A DNA stretch of 6,964 nucleotides. Origin: Bacteroidales bacterium UBA5235. Its GTDB lineage: Bacteria > Bacteroidota > Bacteroidia > Bacteroidales > VadinHA17. The DNA is taken from contig DHUL01000008.1 of assembly GCA_002409145.1 (NCBI GenBank), forward strand, positions 6,756-13,719, in the 5' to 3' direction. Each line of letters starts with the position of its first letter. Position 1 is the first letter of the stretch. The notes beneath the pieces were generated by a model, which ran no database searches, had not been told where the DNA came from, and saw nothing but the letters and a program-made list of their open reading frames with translations. Position numbers and translations under genes: made by a program. Positions 1 through 6,964 of the stretch are shown here, piece after piece.

Positions 1-1404
1 TCTCAGGACAGGAAACCTATCTATTACAGCACCGATCCGTTTCAGGATAACTGGAAACCAATGAATGACACCCTGCCGTTTGCAGTATGGGACCCACATT
101 TTTTCATGGATGATGACGGCCAGAGATATCTCTACTGGGGCTGTTCAAATTTCCTTCCGATTTACGGTGTAAGGCTGAATTCAGCAATGCAGGCTGTAAC
201 CGAGCCTCTGGTCCTTATCAGGCACAATGCCGACAGGTATGGCTGGGAGGTACCTGGTGAACACAACGAGCTGACCCGTAACGGATGGAATGAGGGAGCC
301 TGGATGACAAAATACAACAACAGGTATTACCTCCAGTATGCCGCACCGGGAACAGAATTCAAAACCTACGCTGACGGTGTCTATACCTCCGCTTCACCAC
401 TGGGACCGTTTGAATATGAGACCTACAGCCCCTACTCGTACAAACCCGGAGGGTTTGCCGGCGGGGCCGGACACGGCTCAACATTCCAGGACAGGTACGG
501 AAATTACTGGCACGTTGCTACCATGTCCATTTCAATACGCCATATGTTCGAACGGCGCCTCGGGTTGTTCCCGGCTGCATTCGACAAAGACGGGGTGTTG
601 CGGACCTTTACCGCTTTTGGTGATTACCCGGCAACTGTGCCTGACAGAAAAGTCGATTATGAAAAAGAGGGCAATTTCAGGGGATGGATGCTTCTTTCCT
701 TTAAAAAGAATGCAGATGCGTCATCGGCCATGGAAAACTATCCGCTTAACAACGCCTTCGATGAAGATATAAGAACATGGTGGTCAGCAAGTACCGGTGA
801 CAGCGGAGAATGGCTCAGCGTGGAGCTGGATGAGGGCTCGACAGTGAATGCTGTCCAGGTAAATTTCGCTGACAATGAATCGACACTCAAGCCCGGCAGC
901 AAAGACATCTTCTACCGTTATCGCATTCTTGCTTCCAATGACGGGCAGTCATGGGATGTCATAGCTGACAAAAGCAATAATACTGCAGATGCATGCCATG
1001 ATTACATCGAACTTGAAAAACCAGTCAGAACGAGATACATTAAAATAGAGAATGTCAGTGTACCGGACGGCAAATTTTCAATTTACGACCTGAGGGTTTT
1101 CGGCCTCAGGGAAGGCAGTCTGCCGCCGCAGGTGAATGAATTCACGGTTGAGCTCGATGAACAGGACACGAGAAAAGTGAAAGCAGAATGGCCAAAGGAT
1201 GACCAGGCTACAGGATACGTGGTAAATTATGGCGTAAATCCTGAAAAACTGTACAGCTCCGTGATGGTTTATGATGCCGGTTCAGTGATGATCACCGGCC
1301 TGAATAAGGATGTGACATATTATTTCACCGTTGATGCCTTCAACGAATCAGGTATTGCAAGAGGCACCAGGGTGGTACAGGCAATAATAAAACCGGGTAT
1401 TTAA
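1..1404 (+). CDS. Family 43-type glycoside hydrolase with F5/8 type C and FN3 domains (5' end missing)
   Basis: The frame is open from the first base, so the true start is upstream; the ATG at 61 is internal. In 467 visible residues (numbered from base 1), the GH43 five-bladed propeller core spans about 15-215. It has WDPHFF with the probable pKa-modulating Asp31 (nt 91-93), then DDDG and YLYWG. NEGAWM holds the probable general acid Glu98 (nt 292-294). GHGS has a His at 158 that fits the metal-site His of the family. The general-base Asp of blade I should lie left of the window. Residues about 234-370 are a discoidin/CBM32-like sugar-binding domain (NNAFDED, TWWSAS, RYIKI, DLRVFGL). About 375-467 is an FN3 module. 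GH43 enzymes usually release alpha-L-arabinofuranose or beta-xylose; specificity is not readable here. There is no C-terminal sorting domain. The gene converges on the GH95-like operon, overlapping it by 4 bases. Confidence 0.88.
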   Translation, partial: SQDRKPIYYSTDPFQDNWKPMNDTLPFAVWDPHFFMDDDGQRYLYWGCSNFLPIYGVRLNSAMQAVTEPLVLIRHNADRYGWEVPGEHNELTRNGWNEGAWMTKYNNRYYLQYAAPGTEFKTYADGVYTSASPLGPFEYETYSPYSYKPGGFAGGAGHGSTFQDRYGNYWHVATMSISIRHMFERRLGLFPAAFDKDGVLRTFTAFGDYPATVPDRKVDYEKEGNFRGWMLLSFKKNADASSAMENYPLNNAFDEDIRTWWSASTGDSGEWLSVELDEGSTVNAVQVNFADNESTLKPGSKDIFYRYRILASNDGQSWDVIADKSNNTADACHDYIELEKPVRTRYIKIENVSVPDGKFSIYDLRVFGLREGSLPPQVNEFTVELDEQDTRKVKAEWPKDDQATGYVVNYGVNPEKLYSSVMVYDAGSVMITGLNKDVTYYFTVDAFNESGIARGTRVVQAIIKPGI

Positions 1405-1423
1405 TCAGACTGATTATCCCGGT
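1383..1423 (-). terminator. Probable intrinsic terminator of the minus-strand GH95-like operon
   Basis: ACCGGG (1392-1397) pairs with CCCGGT (1418-1423). Inside, TAATC (1402-1406) pairs with GATTA (1412-1416) around the loop AGACT, separated from the outer stem by a small internal loop. On the minus strand the hairpin is followed by TTTATTATT (complement of 1383-1391), a U-rich tract as expected for Rho-independent termination. On the plus strand it is followed by CCGAAGG, so it should not terminate the GH43 transcript efficiently. The element overlaps the last codons of both convergent genes. Confidence 0.5.
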
Positions 1424-4115
1424 CCGAAGGATCGTGCCGGCCGAGCATCATATGTATTTCCACCGGCTTATTCTCCGGCAGGTGCAGGTTACAGTCAGCC
1501 TTGCCCTTGCGGAATTCCCTTATAATCCCTGCAGGAGCGTTGATCTTGTCAATTCCATGCCTGGCAATCAAAGTGATCTCCTGTTCCCTTGATGAAGATA
1601 TGGTGAGATCAACTGTCCCGTCCTGCATGTTCCATGTCATCTGATCGATCCTGGCGAACGTACGTGCCAGCATCCCCTTTATGGATCCCTTTTCAAGTGA
1701 AGGCGGGAGTGCGGGTAACACCTCGATCACGCCGGGGCGCGAGTAGAGAAGCATCTCCATTAAAAGTGCAGGAATTGCTCCCTGCGCATCCGGAACCGGG
1801 ATACCGTAAGGCTCACGTGAAGACCTTAAAGCGGTGCTGATGTAGCCCTGTTCAACCAGTTGTCTCAGCTGAGTATCGACAATGACGTGGTCCTTGAGCC
1901 GGGCGCCTGCCAGGGCCCGGTGACAGCGACCGTAGGCTGCCAGCGTTTCGCCTGCGACACCATTCGGCATTGTATCGAATGTGCGCCTCCTGTTGGCTAT
2001 TTTTGCGGCTAATGCCAGCGCAGGCGTACGGTCGGGGTCAATCTCGTTACCTGGCCAGACGCCGTAGAGATGAGAAACATGCCGGTGGCTGTAGCGCTCT
2101 TCAGCGGCAGGCCATGCCCATTCCTTCAGCGTACCGTCTGACTCGAGCTGATAGGGTGGCAACTTCGCAAGCATGGCCTCCCATTTTGCAACGCTTTCAA
2201 CGTCTGTTCCCAGGATACCGCAAGCCTCTATCAGGACAGTAAGAACTTCGCGGCACACCGCGATGTCCATGCTTGAATTAATCAGGACCGGCCCTGACTG
2301 ATCCCTGCTGCGGGAAACGTTCTCAGGTGAGATGGAAGGAACAAATATAAAATTGCCGTCCTGGTCCGTAACAGTCAGGAAATCCTCATAAAACTCAGCG
2401 AGTTCTTTATATACCGGTATCACCCGGTTGCGAAGGAAATCCGTGTCTCCTGTAACCAGGTAATGGTCCCAGAAATGACGGACACTGCACCCACCGGCAG
2501 AAATCCAGTACGGCCAGACCCCGATCCGGGTGGCGGGGGTATAATAGAACTTGACGCCGAGGCCTTTATCCGGGAAAAGCGGATACGAGGCGCCTCTGCA
2601 GCCGAAGATGTTTCCTGCATTCTTCCGGCAATCAGGCGTGATCTCTTCCATCCACCTGAAGTAAGCCTCCATCCCCTCCCTCAGGTCGCCCTGCACTGCC
2701 CCCTCCATCTGCAGGTTAATCGTGGAGTTTATTCCTTGCGCTATTACCGGATAACGGCCGCTGTTCAGGATGAACCAGTAACGGCCCATTTCGAATATTT
2801 TCTCGAGTAACGCAGACGAATAACCGGGTCGTGAAAGCTGGCCTGCCAGGAGCTCCTCGGAGGAGATGCCGTATTGCGTGGCGCCTCCGAAATTTACTGA
2901 TACCCTGTTGAGCATTTCCGACTGTATCCCGTGATGCCGGTCAAGCAGGGCCTGGTAGTCAGGTATCAGCGCCTCCGTCTCCCTGCGGAGATCGCCGGTT
3001 TTGCCTTCACTGAATACCGGAAAATATTCAATGCGGGTAAGCAGCATCACTGAAGAGGCGTTTTCAACCACCAGGGTATTGCCGTCTGTCCTGGCTGACC
3101 CACCGTTGCGGACCACGCGGGTCACCCCTGCATATCCGCTATTGTCGATAGCAGGATCAAGGCGGCATTTATAAATAAGTGCTTGCCCGTCGGATTCCTG
3201 GCGGACCTCGCAGACATCAACATCCTTTGGCGCCAGGGCTTTCTGATCGGCCTCCAGCTGGACCAATACCGCCATGTCAGGATCTGTAGTGCCAATTGCC
3301 CTTGTGGCTCCCCAGTCCATCCCGGAGCGCATGCTCCACCTTGCAGATCTCTCCAGGGAAATTACTGCATTCATGGTCTTGCCTTCCGGGGCAGTGAGCC
3401 ATTGGACAATGACATTGTCAGGCCGCGAAGCAAAGGTTCTGCGGGTCCATTCTCCCTGTTCGTCGGTCCAGATGACCTTGATCTCGCCGTTTTCGAAATT
3501 GACTGTACGGAGATAGTTCCTTGCTTCACCTCTCCGGGGAAGGTTGATGTTCATCATGAACGCCGGGACGGTGAGATGCGGCCCGGTATCCTGCTTGACA
3601 GGGCTTTCATTCATATGCTGAATTGCCAGGGCGACGGCTTCGGTTGCTTTTCCCTCCAGCACCATTTGCCTGACCTGCGGAAATATGCCGGCTATGCCGG
3701 GTGCCTCCAGGGGTCTCTCCCATGGCATAAGGAGACTTTCATGATGGAAAAGTATTTTTTCCGAATAAGGATCGCCCAGCAGTTCGATATTCATCGTACC
3801 GTTGCCGGAAGTGAGCGCCTCGCTGACCAGCCTCCCCGGAGCGATGCTGCAGAAGCCTCTTTGCGGAACGATATTGCGTCTTATGCGTTCTTCCAGGGGC
3901 ATCGGTCCTATTGGCAGTTCCATGCGTGCTGCCGGTCCGGGAAGGAAGGGTTCCTTCCGGACATTTTCAAGATATTCTGCAGGACGGTTATCTGATACCG
4001 GCGCTTCTGTTTTCTGTTGTTTATCTTCTTCTGCCGCGAGCAACGGCGATGCCTCCAGGGCTCCCGCAAGAACGGCGGCTGTTGCACTGGTTTTTACAAA
4101 TTTTCTGCGTTCCAT
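1401..4115 (-). CDS. GH95-like glycoside hydrolase, Tat-exported (downstream paralogue)
   Basis: This 904-aa protein starts at the ATG at 4115; no longer start is needed because the signal begins at once: ERRKFVK, an Ala-rich hydrophobic stretch, then LLAAEE. That is a twin-arginine signal, probably cut by signal peptidase I. Residues about 75-370 are the N-terminal beta domain (SGNGTMNIELLG, FPQVRQMVLEGK, RTFASRPDN). About 385-790 is the (alpha/alpha)6 barrel, with VWPYWISAGG, FWDHYLVTGD, VPSISPEN, LKEWAW, HRHVSHLYG and VPDAQG. About 790-890 is the C-terminal beta domain (VLPALPPSL). By comparison with characterised GH95 alpha-L-fucosidase, Glu598 (SPE) is the probable acid and Asp776 the base. 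The Asn pair that activates the base is altered: 463-467 read NSTIN, followed by LQM without NYW. Fucosidase or L-galactosidase activity is therefore plausible but unproven. It is the last gene of the operon, 30 bp after its paralogue. A GH65 phosphorylase is less likely. Confidence 0.85.
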   Translation of the reverse strand: MERRKFVKTSATAAVLAGALEASPLLAAEEDKQQKTEAPVSDNRPAEYLENVRKEPFLPGPAARMELPIGPMPLEERIRRNIVPQRGFCSIAPGRLVSEALTSGNGTMNIELLGDPYSEKILFHHESLLMPWERPLEAPGIAGIFPQVRQMVLEGKATEAVALAIQHMNESPVKQDTGPHLTVPAFMMNINLPRRGEARNYLRTVNFENGEIKVIWTDEQGEWTRRTFASRPDNVIVQWLTAPEGKTMNAVISLERSARWSMRSGMDWGATRAIGTTDPDMAVLVQLEADQKALAPKDVDVCEVRQESDGQALIYKCRLDPAIDNSGYAGVTRVVRNGGSARTDGNTLVVENASSVMLLTRIEYFPVFSEGKTGDLRRETEALIPDYQALLDRHHGIQSEMLNRVSVNFGGATQYGISSEELLAGQLSRPGYSSALLEKIFEMGRYWFILNSGRYPVIAQGINSTINLQMEGAVQGDLREGMEAYFRWMEEITPDCRKNAGNIFGCRGASYPLFPDKGLGVKFYYTPATRIGVWPYWISAGGCSVRHFWDHYLVTGDTDFLRNRVIPVYKELAEFYEDFLTVTDQDGNFIFVPSISPENVSRSRDQSGPVLINSSMDIAVCREVLTVLIEACGILGTDVESVAKWEAMLAKLPPYQLESDGTLKEWAWPAAEERYSHRHVSHLYGVWPGNEIDPDRTPALALAAKIANRRRTFDTMPNGVAGETLAAYGRCHRALAGARLKDHVIVDTQLRQLVEQGYISTALRSSREPYGIPVPDAQGAIPALLMEMLLYSRPGVIEVLPALPPSLEKGSIKGMLARTFARIDQMTWNMQDGTVDLTISSSREQEITLIARHGIDKINAPAGIIREFRKGKADCNLHLPENKPVEIHMMLGRHDPSDRDNQSD

Positions 4116-4145
4116 GATACGATTAGCATGAATTTAACTGGCTGA
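4116..4145 (-). other. 30-bp intergenic gap between the tandem paralogues
   Basis: Read on the minus strand, this gap follows the TAG stop (4146-4148) and leads into the ATG at 4115. It holds an AT-rich stretch (TTAAATTC) and no GGAGG-type ribosome site, hairpin or promoter that I can see. An ATG inside it is out of frame with the downstream gene. The short gap supports co-transcription, and the missing Shine-Dalgarno fits Bacteroidota-type initiation. Confidence 0.55.
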
Positions 4146-6821
4146 CTACACCCGGTTAACCCAGTCCATTGTGTTCCGGCAGCCTGTTTTCATACGGATT
4201 TTTACAGGTTTTCCTTCTGGCAATTGCAGATGGCAGACAGCTTCACCCGGTCCAGGTTTCGCCGCCAGCACGCCTGGCGAGGCTGAGATTTCCTCAATAC
4301 CCTGCCTGGCGATTAAGGTTACCTCCTGTTTTCTCATTGAGGTGACTGTCAATTCCACTGTACGGGTGTCCATGTTCCACTCCAGCCTGTCGAGCCTGGC
4401 AAATGTGCGCAGAAGCATCCCGTTTATGGAACCCCTTGTAAGCGAGGGAGGAAGGGCTGGCAGCACCTCGATGACTCCGGGGCGTGAGTATGCCAGCATT
4501 TCCATCATTACTGCCGGGATTCCGCCCTGTGCATCAGGTATTCGCATGTTCGCGTACGGGTCATGAGGACACAGCAGTGTGACACCCACATAACCCTGTT
4601 CAAGCAGTTGCCTCAGTTCGCTGTCTACAATATAGCTGTCTTTTAGCCTGGCTCCTATCAAAGCGCGCTGGCACAGGCTATGGGCAGCCAGTCTTTCCGG
4701 TACGCGCTTCCGGTTTGCCAGCACTGCGGCTTTGGCCAGTTGCGGGGTGCGGTCAGGGTCAATTTCGTCACCCGGCCATGCGCCATAGCATTGTGAGACA
4801 TGCCGGTGGTTATAACGTTCACCAAGGCTATGCCATGCCCATTCCTTCAGGGTGCCATCCGGTTCGAGGAGGTAAGGGGGAAGCTTCGACACCATGGCCT
4901 TCCATTTAGGAACGTTATCGGCTTCGATACCCAGCAACTCGCATGCCTGAACCAGATTGACCAGGACTTCGCGGCATACCGCAATATCCATACTGGCATT
5001 TATAACTGCCATGCAACCCGGGTTAAGGTTTCCGGGATTGTTCTCAGGCGAGAAGGACGGGACGAAAATGTAATTTCCGTTTTTGTCAGTAACCGTGAGA
5101 TAGTCCTCGTAGAACAGGGCAAGATCCTTATATGCAGGAACCATGCGGTTCCGCAGGAAATCAAGGTCACCGGTTACAAGCCAGTGATCCCAGAACGGAC
5201 GCAAAACCCAGCCGCCGGCGCTGATCCAGTACGGATGCGGCCATATCTCCCCGGTAGATTCAGCGTAGTCGTACATCGTAAAAACGCCTGAATCCTTGGT
5301 CGGTGCGATGGCATAATGGGTTCCGCGCATGCCGTAAATGTTCCTTGCATTTGTACGGAAGTCCGGCACCAGGCTTTCCACCCATCTGAAATAGGCCTCT
5401 TCGCTTTCGCGATAATTGCCCAGTGTAATCGGTGCAACCTGCAGGTTGGTATTTACGTTGGTAAGCGCTGACACAGTCCGGTATTTGCCTGTCGTGATGA
5501 TGAACCAGTAACGGCACATATCGAAAAAGGTCCTGAGAAAAGCGCCCGAATAACCAGTGGATGACCGCTGGTCTGACAGGAGCTCCTCAGATGAAAGGCC
5601 ATATTTCGGGTCATCACCGAAATCAACTGTGACGCGGCTGAACATCTCCGAATGCACCTTTCCGGCACGTTCCAGCAATGCAGGGTAGTCAGGTTCAAGT
5701 TCATCCAGGGACTGACGCACGGCTTCTACCTGCCCGTCGCTGAAATCAGGAAAATACTCGATGCGCGTGAGGAGCATCACTGACTGTGCCTCTTCAATCA
5801 CCAGGGTATCACCTTCCATTCGGGCTGATCCGCCGTCACGCACCACGCGCGTTATTACCGCATAACCCCTGTTGTCAACCGAAGGATCGATGAGTCCCCT
5901 GATAATCAGCCGCTGTTCATTGAAGTCGTTCTGAGGGCCGCCGGTGCCGGTCCTTCCGCCCTGTGCCCCTGTGCGGTTGAGTGCTGCGGCGGGATTTTGT
6001 CCTGCTGCAGGACCTCGCCCGCCTGACCCTGCCGACAATGTGATGCGGACAGTCAACGATTGTCCCCCCGGGGGTGTAAGCCACTGGACAACGACATCGT
6101 CAGGTCTTGATGAAAAGGTCCGGCGGATCCATTCACCACGATCATCTGTCCAGTGAACCTTAACCTCAGTGCTTTCGAAATCGACAGTACGGAGATAATC
6201 CTTCACCAGCGGTGTCCCCGGCGACTCGAGAAGCATGGAGAACCTCATGCCGCCAAATCCGCCTGACCGTGCAACGGGAGTTTTCTGCCATTCCCTGTAG
6301 CCGAACATTGCAGCCTCGCGATATTTTCCGTCCAGGACCATCTGTCTTACTTCAGGGAAAATATGAGCTATTACAGGAGCTTCGGATGATTTTCTGCGTG
6401 GCATGAAAAGGCTTTCATGGCTGAATGGAATCTGTTCGGTATAAGGATTGCCTGCCAGTTCAACGTTCACCGATCCGTTGCCGGAAATGAGTGCCTCTCC
6501 GCCTGGCGAGAGACTGCAGAATCCATGCTGCGGCACAATCTTCCTCCTGATACGCTCCTCCAGGGCCATGGGTATGATTTTGAGAGGAGGGGTCAGCCTG
6601 GATTCAGCACGCAACGGAACCTTGGGCAGGTATTTTTCCGATCTGACACGATGAATGTATTCAGGTGTAAAATGGTTCTCCCCTTTCATCCGGGTTGGCC
6701 TGAATTGCCGCGGTGCCTTGGCTGCGCGTCCGCAACCTGCTGCAAGCATCAGCGAAGATGCCTGTAAGCCTGCAAGACCGGATGCAACGATTCCTGTCCT
6801 TAAGAATACTCTGCGTCTCAT
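4146..6821 (-). CDS. GH95-like glycoside hydrolase, Tat signal with possible lipobox (upstream paralogue)
   Basis: This 891-aa protein starts at the ATG at 6821, chosen because it puts the twin-arginine motif (MRRRVFLRTG) at the N-terminus. An in-frame TTG at 6833 would add four residues and overlap the upstream stop. The hydrophobic stretch ends in LMLAAGC, so Cys30 (nt 6732-6734) may be lipidated, though Ala at -3 is not ideal. The domain order matches the downstream paralogue: N-terminal beta domain with ISGNGSVNVEL and FPEVRQMVLDGK, then an (alpha/alpha)6 barrel with PYWISAGG, FWDHWLVTGD, VPSFSPEN and IPDAQGG, then a C-terminal beta domain. Probable acid and base are Glu593 and Asp763. 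Residues 455-459 read NVNTN, so an Asn-x-Asn pair survives, but the usual HRHxSH is HRHVSQ (Gln677). A Gly/Ala/Thr-rich segment at about 263-299 interrupts the N-terminal domain. It starts 8 bp after the preceding gene. Exact substrate is unknown. Confidence 0.85.
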   Translation of the reverse strand: MRRRVFLRTGIVASGLAGLQASSLMLAAGCGRAAKAPRQFRPTRMKGENHFTPEYIHRVRSEKYLPKVPLRAESRLTPPLKIIPMALEERIRRKIVPQHGFCSLSPGGEALISGNGSVNVELAGNPYTEQIPFSHESLFMPRRKSSEAPVIAHIFPEVRQMVLDGKYREAAMFGYREWQKTPVARSGGFGGMRFSMLLESPGTPLVKDYLRTVDFESTEVKVHWTDDRGEWIRRTFSSRPDDVVVQWLTPPGGQSLTVRITLSAGSGGRGPAAGQNPAAALNRTGAQGGRTGTGGPQNDFNEQRLIIRGLIDPSVDNRGYAVITRVVRDGGSARMEGDTLVIEEAQSVMLLTRIEYFPDFSDGQVEAVRQSLDELEPDYPALLERAGKVHSEMFSRVTVDFGDDPKYGLSSEELLSDQRSSTGYSGAFLRTFFDMCRYWFIITTGKYRTVSALTNVNTNLQVAPITLGNYRESEEAYFRWVESLVPDFRTNARNIYGMRGTHYAIAPTKDSGVFTMYDYAESTGEIWPHPYWISAGGWVLRPFWDHWLVTGDLDFLRNRMVPAYKDLALFYEDYLTVTDKNGNYIFVPSFSPENNPGNLNPGCMAVINASMDIAVCREVLVNLVQACELLGIEADNVPKWKAMVSKLPPYLLEPDGTLKEWAWHSLGERYNHRHVSQCYGAWPGDEIDPDRTPQLAKAAVLANRKRVPERLAAHSLCQRALIGARLKDSYIVDSELRQLLEQGYVGVTLLCPHDPYANMRIPDAQGGIPAVMMEMLAYSRPGVIEVLPALPPSLTRGSINGMLLRTFARLDRLEWNMDTRTVELTVTSMRKQEVTLIARQGIEEISASPGVLAAKPGPGEAVCHLQLPEGKPVKIRMKTGCRNTMDWVNRV
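5925..6035 (-). other. Gly/Ala/Thr-rich low-complexity segment inside the upstream GH95-like protein
   Basis: Thirty-seven codons (residues about 263-299 of the ATG-started protein) encode a run rich in Gly, Ala, Asn, Gln and Thr, including SGGRG, PAAAL and TGTGG. It lies between RITL and DFNEQRLI in the N-terminal beta domain. The downstream paralogue has an ordinary, longer sequence at the same place (about residues 254-308). It looks like a flexible linker or loop. The reading frame is intact on both sides. Confidence 0.6.
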
Positions 6822-6829
6822 GACTGAAC

Positions 6830-6964
6830 TCAATTGGCCAGATCACCGTTTATTTTTATCGATTTACCGGCAGGTATGGTAAAGGATTTGGTTTTATCGC
6901 CATAGCGGACAATACAGGGCTCACCCAGGATTGATTTTATTTCGCAAGATGACAATACTCCTTC
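6830..6964 (-). CDS. C-terminal end of an unidentified protein, possibly a glycosidase (5' part outside window)
   Basis: Reading minus from the window edge gives one open frame of 44 codons ending in TGA at 6830-6832. It begins EGVLSSCEIK and ends with AGKSIKINGDLAN. It contains CIVRYGDK, a basic stretch, and IPAGKSIKI. The stop lies only 8 bp before the ATG of the upstream GH95-like paralogue, so the two are probably co-transcribed and perhaps translationally coupled. The short beta-strand-like pattern, with an AGKSIKI end that resembles EGKPVKI near the end of its neighbour, fits the C-terminal beta-sandwich of many (alpha/alpha)6-barrel glycosidases such as GH95 or GH78. This is a weak analogy, and the family cannot be assigned from 44 residues. 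That it is coding is supported by the open frame, the protein-like composition and the operon-like spacing. Confidence 0.6.
   Translation of the reverse strand, partial: EGVLSSCEIKSILGEPCIVRYGDKTKSFTIPAGKSIKINGDLAN

Noticed and set aside
338..772. A 144-codon frame overlapping the GH43 gene in another phase
   Set aside because: Its product is low-complexity and unlike any family, while the GH43 frame carries clear catalytic motifs across the same bases.
3183..3995. A 270-codon open frame on the plus strand, the longest antisense frame
   Set aside because: It lies wholly inside the downstream GH95-like gene, whose product matches a known fold along its length. The antisense product is rich in Cys, His, Pro and Arg with no recognisable domain, as expected for a frame opposite a real gene.
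1401..4115. Assignment of the paralogues to GH65 phosphorylases
   Set aside because: The N-terminal beta domain is GH65N-like, but the barrel motifs (SPEN, EWAW, HRHVS, PDAQG, VLPALPPS) match GH95 order and spacing better.
4800..5291. A 163-codon plus-strand open frame opposite the upstream GH95-like gene
   Set aside because: No domain, signal or start context; it is explained by codon use of the conserved minus-strand gene.
6064..6074. CCCCCCGGGGG, a GC palindrome that looked like a regulatory or hairpin site
   Set aside because: It encodes Pro-Pro-Gly-Gly inside a well-aligned block of the gene, has no loop or U-tract, and is explained by coding.
1401..6821. The tandem pair as a recent repeat or assembly artefact
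   Set aside because: The two genes align along most of their length as proteins, but the DNA differs at many codon positions and one segment is unrelated. This is an old gene duplication, not a duplicated read.
6831..6833. TTG at 6833 as start of the upstream GH95-like gene
   Set aside because: ATG at 6821 is the common codon, gives a normal twin-arginine N-terminus and leaves a usual 8-bp operon gap. TTG is kept only as an alternative.

Overview
The window is a carbohydrate-degradation locus from a bacterium with about 50% GC. It holds four real coding regions and no RNA genes, mobile elements or CRISPR. Export signals, modular glycosidases and tight same-strand packing fit a glycan-foraging Bacteroidota. 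Weak Shine-Dalgarno signals at the visible starts point the same way. Verrucomicrobiota or Planctomycetota cannot be excluded, and no SusC/SusD pair or marker gene is visible to settle it.

Layout: positions 1-1404 (+) carry the 3' part of a family-43-type glycoside hydrolase followed by an F5/8 type C (discoidin, CBM32-like) domain and a fibronectin type III domain. Its start is upstream of the window. The remaining 5.5 kb is one minus-strand gene string, read right to left: the last 44 codons of an unidentified protein (6964-6830), then two tandem paralogues of about 900 aa (6821-4146 and 4115-1401). Gaps are 8 and 30 bp, which suggests one operon. The GH43 gene and the last paralogue converge and share the palindrome TTAA as their stop codons. 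This sits inside a hairpin that looks like an intrinsic terminator for the minus-strand operon.

The paralogues have the GH95 layout: an N-terminal GH65N-like beta domain, an (alpha/alpha)6 barrel and a C-terminal beta domain. They keep the expected acid Glu and base Asp but have lost the usual NYW motif after the catalytic Asn pair. Each has also lost a different conserved active-site residue. Both begin with twin-arginine signals, and the upstream copy also has a possible lipobox. A plausible role (inference) is periplasmic or surface removal of alpha-L-fucosyl, alpha-L-galactosyl or related caps from plant or algal polysaccharide, with the GH43 enzyme removing arabinofuranosyl or xylosyl groups. 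The substitutions make the exact sugar specificity uncertain.

There is no gene-free stretch over 300 bases. The minus-strand operon promoter must lie to the right of the window and the GH43 promoter to the left.
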